Shown piece by piece: positions 54,958-64,000 of a stretch of DNA of 64,000 bases. The translations under genes were made by a program, and so were the position numbers. The notes under the pieces are model-generated. The model ran no database searches. It saw only the letters and a list, made by a program, of their open reading frames with translations, and was not told where the DNA came from. Position 1 is the first letter of the stretch. Each line of letters opens with the position of its first letter. The DNA lies in the NCBI RefSeq assembly GCF_043945595.1, contig NZ_JBIFNP010000001.1, forward strand, positions 6,138,001 through 6,202,000, given 5' to 3'. This stretch comes from Paenibacillus_S sp043945595. GTDB taxonomy: Bacteria; Bacillota; Bacilli; Paenibacillales; NBRC-103111.

Positions 54958-54979
54958 AAAGCCACCCTAAGGTGGCTTT
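54958..54979. terminator. Bidirectional terminator between ktrB and the MgtC gene
   Basis: Perfect stem AAAGCCACC / GGTGGCTTT with loop CTAA. Confidence 0.75.
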
Positions 54980-54994
54980 CCTCCAATGTAAGCG

Positions 54995-55666
54995 CTAACG
55001 CATTTCCACAGACTTGACTGCCGGGATGGCTTGTATCAGCATTAGCAGCCTATCCTTGCCGTAGTTTCCCGGGAGCTTTACATCCAAGCTCAGTTCGATT
55101 TCAGACATCGTGCTCTCGTTTTTCTCAGCATGAAAACCAAGAATAGCAACGTTTCTTTCCGCAAAAGTTTTCTGAATTTCATCCAAAATTCCCTGTTCAT
55201 CCGCAACACGTATCATAATGTGTTCGAATTTAGGGCTTACCAGCCAGCGAACCCGGCCATGCAGCAGCATTTGTCCTGCTAAAATAATTACCGTCACACC
55301 TAGTCCTACCCAATACAGCCCCGAGCCTACGGCTAAACCCATTCCAGCCGTTGCCCATATGCCTGCAGCGGTGGTCAAGCCTTTGACCGTCTGCTTCTGC
55401 AAAAAAATCATACCGGCCCCAAGGAAGCTTACCCCGCTTACCACTTGAGCCGCGATACGGGACGGATCAATGGCCATACTGTCATGGCCGATTTCATCCT
55501 GAAATCCGTACTTGGATACGATCATCATTAAGGCTGCTCCAACAGCTACTACAAAATGAGTGCGAATGCCCGCCTCTTTCATGCGGTTTTTTCTTTCATA
55601 GCCGATCATGACACCGCAGACTCCGGCAACAACCAGCCTTAGTAAAAATGCTACCTGCAGGTGCAT
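54995..55666 (-). CDS. MgtC/SapB-family membrane protein
   Basis: A 223-residue protein. Membrane segments: LRLVVAGVCGVMIGYERK with the family RK motif, GIRTHFVVAVGAALMMIVS, and VVSGVSFLGAGMIFLQKQTV with GLTTAAGIWATAGMGLA. A C-terminal ACT-like cytoplasmic domain follows (DEQGILDEIQKTFAERNVAI). MgtC-type proteins affect Mg2+ and ATP homeostasis. AAGGGGTG precedes ATG. No M-box riboswitch was found upstream. Confidence 0.9.
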   Translation of the reverse strand: MHLQVAFLLRLVVAGVCGVMIGYERKNRMKEAGIRTHFVVAVGAALMMIVSKYGFQDEIGHDSMAIDPSRIAAQVVSGVSFLGAGMIFLQKQTVKGLTTAAGIWATAGMGLAVGSGLYWVGLGVTVIILAGQMLLHGRVRWLVSPKFEHIMIRVADEQGILDEIQKTFAERNVAILGFHAEKNESTMSEIELSLDVKLPGNYGKDRLLMLIQAIPAVKSVEMR

Positions 55667-55807
55667 ATTATCACCCCTTCAAAATTAGTCACTCTATGAG
55701 TTTATTCATTAAACAGAAATCCATGAGGCTGCTCATCCTGCCGCCTTATATGAAACTATACCATAAAAAAGAAATATCCCTCAAATATACAGCATACAAA
55801 CTATTTA

Positions 55808-55855
55808 CATAATAAAAACAAAAAACACCTTCGGACTTTAGATCCAAAGGTGTTT
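55808..55855 (-). terminator. Terminator of the first rRNA operon
   Basis: Read on the minus strand after 5S: AAACACCTTTGGA / TCCGAAGGTGTTT, then a T-rich run (TTTGTTTTTATT). It lies 8 bases after the 5S gene. Confidence 0.9.
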
Positions 55856-55862
55856 CTACTGT

Positions 55863-55979
55863 GCTTGGCGACGTCCTACTCTCCCGGAACCCTTCGGTTC
55901 AAGTACCATCGGCGCTGGAGGGCTTAACGGTCGTGTTCGAGATGGGAACGCGTGGTTCCCCTCCGCCATCATCACCAAA
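55863..55979 (-). rRNA. rrf: 5S ribosomal RNA (first operon)
   Basis: A 117-base gene identical to the second copy at 63201-63317. The minus strand begins TTTGGTGATGATGGCGGAGG, typical of this group, and ends GTCGCCAAGC. Confidence 0.95.
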
Positions 55980-56159
55980 CGATGTGCTTTCGTTAGAAAG
56001 CTGGCTTCGTAAGCCTGGGATTTTTCGAAGCGTTACTTCTTCGAAAACGCTGTGAGAAAATATCCATCCCTATAAAGGACATGCAGCTTTTTGTTCAAGG
56101 TTGTTCCCCTGAAAACTAGATACGAAACAAGCATACATCCTTCTTCTTTGCTGTTCTCT

Positions 56160-60966
<4,807 letters not shown>

Positions 60967-61114
60967 TTGTAGAACTTGTAACAGAGCTTGTCTTAAGCTC
61001 AAAATTCAATGCTAGCGAGAATTTGCATTCTCTTTATTTCACTCACTCGTTGTTCAGTTTTCAAAGGGCAATCTTATTCGTTATCTTTCGACAACCGTCG
61101 AAAGCAACTTTTAT

Positions 61115-61144
61115 ATCTTAGCACAATCGCCTATCGAATTGCAA
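61115..61144 (-). promoter_or_regulatory. rRNA promoter P2
   Basis: Read on the minus strand: TTGCAA (61144-61139), 18-base spacer, TAAGAT (61120-61115). It is the one closest to the 16S gene. Confidence 0.65.
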
Positions 61145-61209
61145 GCATCTTTTTTGCAGATGTTGTCGCTCTTTGCTCATTTCTGCTTGCCCTCGAAGCG
61201 GCAAAGAGT

Positions 61210-61239
61210 AATATATCACGAAGCCGATAGGAATTGCAA
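61210..61239 (-). promoter_or_regulatory. rRNA promoter P1
   Basis: Read on the minus strand: TTGCAA (61239-61234), 18-base spacer, TATATT (61215-61210). It is tandem with P2, about 95 bases upstream of it. Confidence 0.65.
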
Positions 61240-61409
61240 GCTTTATTTCAAAAAAGTTTTTAGCTGATTCCATTCTATAAATTCAACACACATGATAATG
61301 AAATCAAAGGTCAATTTACAGCCCCATTTGTAAAACTAGGAAGCTCGAGGAATTTCTTACCTAATTTTGTTCATTGAAGTATTGTAGATTTTATGTTACC
61401 TTCTAAAAT

Positions 61410-61524
61410 GCCGAATCGAACGCGCTTTTGTTTGTACGGGGGACGATTTATATGGGGTGAATGTTTGTGTACAACAAACTAGGGAGATACCTCTTTCCCG
61501 AATCCGTCAACTAACCTCGGAGGC
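61410..61524 (+). ncRNA. ydaO-type c-di-AMP riboswitch
   Basis: The conserved blocks follow in order: ACGGGGGAC (about 61436-61445), TGGGGTGAATG, an AGGGAGA stem, then CCCGAATCCGTCAACTAACC and CTCGGAGGC at the 3' end. These match the ydaO/yuaA family, which binds c-di-AMP and often controls cell-wall hydrolases and K+ transport. Its 3' end is just 2 bases before the AAGGAGGG ribosome site of the next gene. Confidence 0.85.
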
Positions 61525-61539
61525 CCAAGGAGGGACTAC

Positions 61540-62355
61540 ATGAAGTTTTTCACAAAAAGCGTTGTTTTATCATCCGTATTACTTTATGGCTTGCTTTCGC
61601 CAGTTTTGGCACATGCAGCCCCAGCATCTTCCGATAAGGTCGTGAAGGTGCAAGTAAACAGTGAGCTGCTCTCATTTCCCGAAGCACAGCCGCTTCTGGA
61701 CAGCACACACGTACTGCAAGTACCCGTACGTACAGTAAGCGCAAAATTAGGTTACGAAGCGCAATGGAAGCCTGTACAGGCTAATGCTGTAGAGGTCACC
61801 ATTCATAATTCGGAAACCAGCTTTACTTTCATTACCGGACAAACGAATGCGACTATCAATGGAAAACAGATCACTCTGGCTTCTACCCCGCAGCTGATTA
61901 ATGGAACTGTGTATATTCCTTTTCGTGTGCTTGCGGATTCGCTGCAAATTCGAATTCAATGGGATGAAAGCAACCGAATAGCCATTCTTGATGAAGACGG
62001 CCAGTATCATGCTCCTGCATGGTATGCACCCACCTTTCAAAAGGTGATCGAAGGAAATGCTACGGCATATACCGGGTCTTCTGAAGAAAATGGAGGGTAT
62101 GCCAACCTGGATTATTTCGGTAATCCGCTTCAAGTCGGTACCATCTCGGTGAACCCGACAGTGATCCCGCTCGGAGCCAAGGTCTATGTGGAAGGCTACG
62201 ATTATGACGGACTTCCGACCGGCGGTATGTATGCTACAGCAGCCGATACAGGCTCCGCTATTAAAGGGAACAAAATCGACATTTACGTACCTGGCAACAA
62301 AACAAAGGCTCTTCAATTCGGCGTTCAGCAAGTAAAAATTTATGTACTAAAATAG
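61540..62355 (+). CDS. 3D-domain cell-wall protein with copper amine oxidase-like domain
   Basis: A 271-residue exported protein. A signal peptide (VVLSSVLLYGLLSPVLAHAA) is followed by a copper-amine-oxidase N-terminal domain-like stalk (VLQVPVRTVSAKLGYEAQWK, INGTVYIPFRVLADSLQIRI). The C-terminal 3D domain has the three-Asp motif (VIPLGAKVYVEGYDYDG, TAADTGSAIKGNKIDIYVPG) of the resuscitation-factor/MltA-type lytic enzymes. It is expected to cut or remodel peptidoglycan. AAGGAGGG lies five bases before the ATG, directly behind the c-di-AMP aptamer. Confidence 0.88.
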   Translation: MKFFTKSVVLSSVLLYGLLSPVLAHAAPASSDKVVKVQVNSELLSFPEAQPLLDSTHVLQVPVRTVSAKLGYEAQWKPVQANAVEVTIHNSETSFTFITGQTNATINGKQITLASTPQLINGTVYIPFRVLADSLQIRIQWDESNRIAILDEDGQYHAPAWYAPTFQKVIEGNATAYTGSSEENGGYANLDYFGNPLQVGTISVNPTVIPLGAKVYVEGYDYDGLPTGGMYATAADTGSAIKGNKIDIYVPGNKTKALQFGVQQVKIYVLK

Positions 62356-62371
62356 TAATGTCAATGAAAAA

Positions 62372-62398
62372 GCATCTGCAGCGAGCAGGTGTTTTTTT
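62372..62398 (+). terminator. Intrinsic terminator after the 3D-domain gene
   Basis: Stem GCATCTGC / GCAGGTGT with a T run (TTTTTTT). Confidence 0.8.
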
Positions 62399-62461
62399 AT
62401 TGGCATATTCCTGTTTACGGAGGACAAAACTAAGCTGTAAACCATTGAAGGGGGCCTTTTC

Positions 62462-63157
62462 TTGACTAAGATATTATTAAAATTAGGAATGTGTATCCTC
62501 CTCCTCTGTCTTTCTACAGCTGCATCCTCCAGGCCCAACAGCGAGGTTGTTTGGAATGTGCACACGGATCAGAAGCTTATTGCCCTTACATTCGATGATG
62601 GACCGAATCCAGTTTATACTCCGCAAATTTTGGATCTGCTTAAGGCCTATGATGCAAAAGCGACCTTTTTTGTCTTAGGTAAAAGAGTGCAAATGTATCC
62701 GGCTCTTGCCATTCGTGAAGTCAATGAGGGGCATGAGATTGCCAACCACACCTTCGATCATCATTATTTAAAAAATGTATCTTCCCAAAAGCTGATGGAT
62801 GAAATCCGGCAAACTCAAGATATTATTTTTGATATTACGGAACAGACTCCTCATGTTTTTCGGCCTCCAGGCGGCTTTTACAATGAGGCTTTGCTTCAAA
62901 TGACGCAGGAGGACAAGCTAACTGTCGTGATGTGGTCCTGGTACCAGGACACGAAGGATTGGAAACGGCCCGGAGTTGATAAAATTGTCCATACCGTGTT
63001 ATCCAATGTGCATAACGGAGATATTATTTTGTTCCACGATCTGCAAGGAGATTGCAGTCAAACTGTCGAAGCATTGAAACGAATCATCCCCGAATTAAAA
63101 AATCAAGGGTATCAGTTCCTTACCGTGACTGACCTTATTGCAAGGACACAAAAGTAA
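62462..63157 (+). CDS. Polysaccharide deacetylase (NodB domain)
   Basis: A 231-residue exported deacetylase. N-terminal hydrophobic signal (LGMCILLLCLSTAASS). NodB motifs: TFDDGPNP (catalytic base and metal Asp), HTFDHH (metal His pair), RPPGGFYNE, and ILFHD with the late catalytic His. It removes acetyl groups from chitin or peptidoglycan. The start is TTG at 62462 with GGGGG ten bases upstream. Together with the upstream 3D protein it suggests wall remodelling. Confidence 0.88.
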   Translation: MTKILLKLGMCILLLCLSTAASSRPNSEVVWNVHTDQKLIALTFDDGPNPVYTPQILDLLKAYDAKATFFVLGKRVQMYPALAIREVNEGHEIANHTFDHHYLKNVSSQKLMDEIRQTQDIIFDITEQTPHVFRPPGGFYNEALLQMTQEDKLTVVMWSWYQDTKDWKRPGVDKIVHTVLSNVHNGDIILFHDLQGDCSQTVEALKRIIPELKNQGYQFLTVTDLIARTQK

Positions 63158-63159
63158 AA

Positions 63160-63197
63160 AAACAACCGATCTGATTACAGATCGGCTGTTTTTTTTG
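63160..63197. terminator. Bidirectional terminator between the deacetylase and the second rRNA operon
   Basis: Stem CCGATCTG / CAGATCGG with loop ATTA, flanked by AAAAAA and TTTTTTTT. Confidence 0.9.
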
Positions 63198-63200
63198 GTT

Positions 63201-63317
63201 GCTTGGCGACGTCCTACTCTCCCGGAACCCTTCGGTTCAAGTACCATCGGCGCTGGAGGGCTTAACGGTCGTGTTCGAGATGGGAACGCGTGGTTCCCCT
63301 CCGCCATCATCACCAAA
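63201..63317 (-). rRNA. rrf: 5S ribosomal RNA (second operon)
   Basis: 117 bases identical to the copy at 55863-55979. Confidence 0.95.
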
Positions 63318-63498
63318 CGATGTGCTTTCGTTAGAAAGCTGGCTTCGTAAGCCTGGGATTTTTCGAAGCGTTGCTTCTTCGAAAACGCTGCAAGAAAATA
63401 TCCATCCCTATAAAGGACATGCAGCTATTTGTTTCAAGGTTGTTACCCTGAAAACTAGATACGAAGCAAGCATACATCCTTCTTCTTTGCTGTTCTCT

Positions 63499-64000
<502 letters not shown>

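Larger units (their letters stand above)
60967..61539. other. Intergenic region: rRNA promoters and c-di-AMP riboswitch
   Basis: Minus strand: a boxA-like CCCTTTGAAAACTGAAC near 61050-61070 and the two tandem rRNA promoters below. Plus strand: the ydaO-type riboswitch. The region 61240-61400 shows nothing else. Confidence 0.6.

Overview
The window looks like the chromosome of a spore-forming Gram-positive rod of the Paenibacillus group. The evidence is strong AGGAGG-type ribosome sites, S-layer-homology surface proteins, a CotF-like coat protein, a bacillithiol-type DinB protein, a feu/btr/besA siderophore locus, a GlnK-GlnL pair, a ydaO-type riboswitch and 16S-23S-5S operons without tRNAs in the 16S-23S spacer. 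No phage, plasmid or CRISPR signature was seen. The assignment rests on protein resemblance from memory, not on a search.

Layout. 0-2 kb: 5' part of gltB (minus). 2.3-10.3 kb: a Gfo/Idh/MocA oxidoreductase, a three-PAS protein, tdk, a membrane protein, a small protein behind two LexA-type operators, a SgrR-like regulator divergent from an MFS exporter, and a zinc-ribbon mini-protein. 10.5-22.9 kb: sugar and redox genes (second Gfo/Idh, two broken FAD oxidoreductases, AraC regulator, PfkB kinase, broken PadR regulator), with a NiCoT nickel/cobalt permease, a DinB hydrolase and a His-rich membrane protein between them. 23-30 kb: an OmpR-type two-component pair with a frameshifted kinase, CheY, a coat protein and a YbjQ protein. 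29-41 kb: siderophore locus besA-btr-feuABC with three Fur boxes, the third in front of a large SLH surface protein, then a methyltransferase and a second SLH protein. 41-46 kb: gltP divergent from glnK-glnL, with a GlnL-box-like site, then an MBL-fold hydrolase preceded by a cluster of DnaA-box-like sequences. 46-55.7 kb: pentapeptide protein, CzrA-like repressor with a P-type metal ATPase, a repetitive exported protein, small enzymes, a frameshifted KtrB and an MgtC-like protein. 55.8-64 kb: two rRNA operons on the minus strand (the second cut by the window edge) with a c-di-AMP riboswitch-controlled 3D-domain protein and a polysaccharide deacetylase between them.

Two patterns run across the whole window. 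First, a roughly 168-bp foldback element with GGCCACTGAAAAA-type inverted ends occurs three times, and two copies sit inside the loops of intrinsic terminators with short direct repeats on either side. Second, seven genes carry about ten single-base frameshifts, nearly all in short homopolymers. These look more like sequencing or assembly errors than decay, but that cannot be settled from the sequence.

Genes that appear to work together: iron uptake (btr, feuABC, besA, probably the Fur-box SLH protein); glutamate uptake under GlnK-GlnL; nickel/cobalt import next to a His-rich protein; metal efflux (CzrA-like plus ATPase); and K+/c-di-AMP and cell-wall functions (KtrB, riboswitch, 3D protein).
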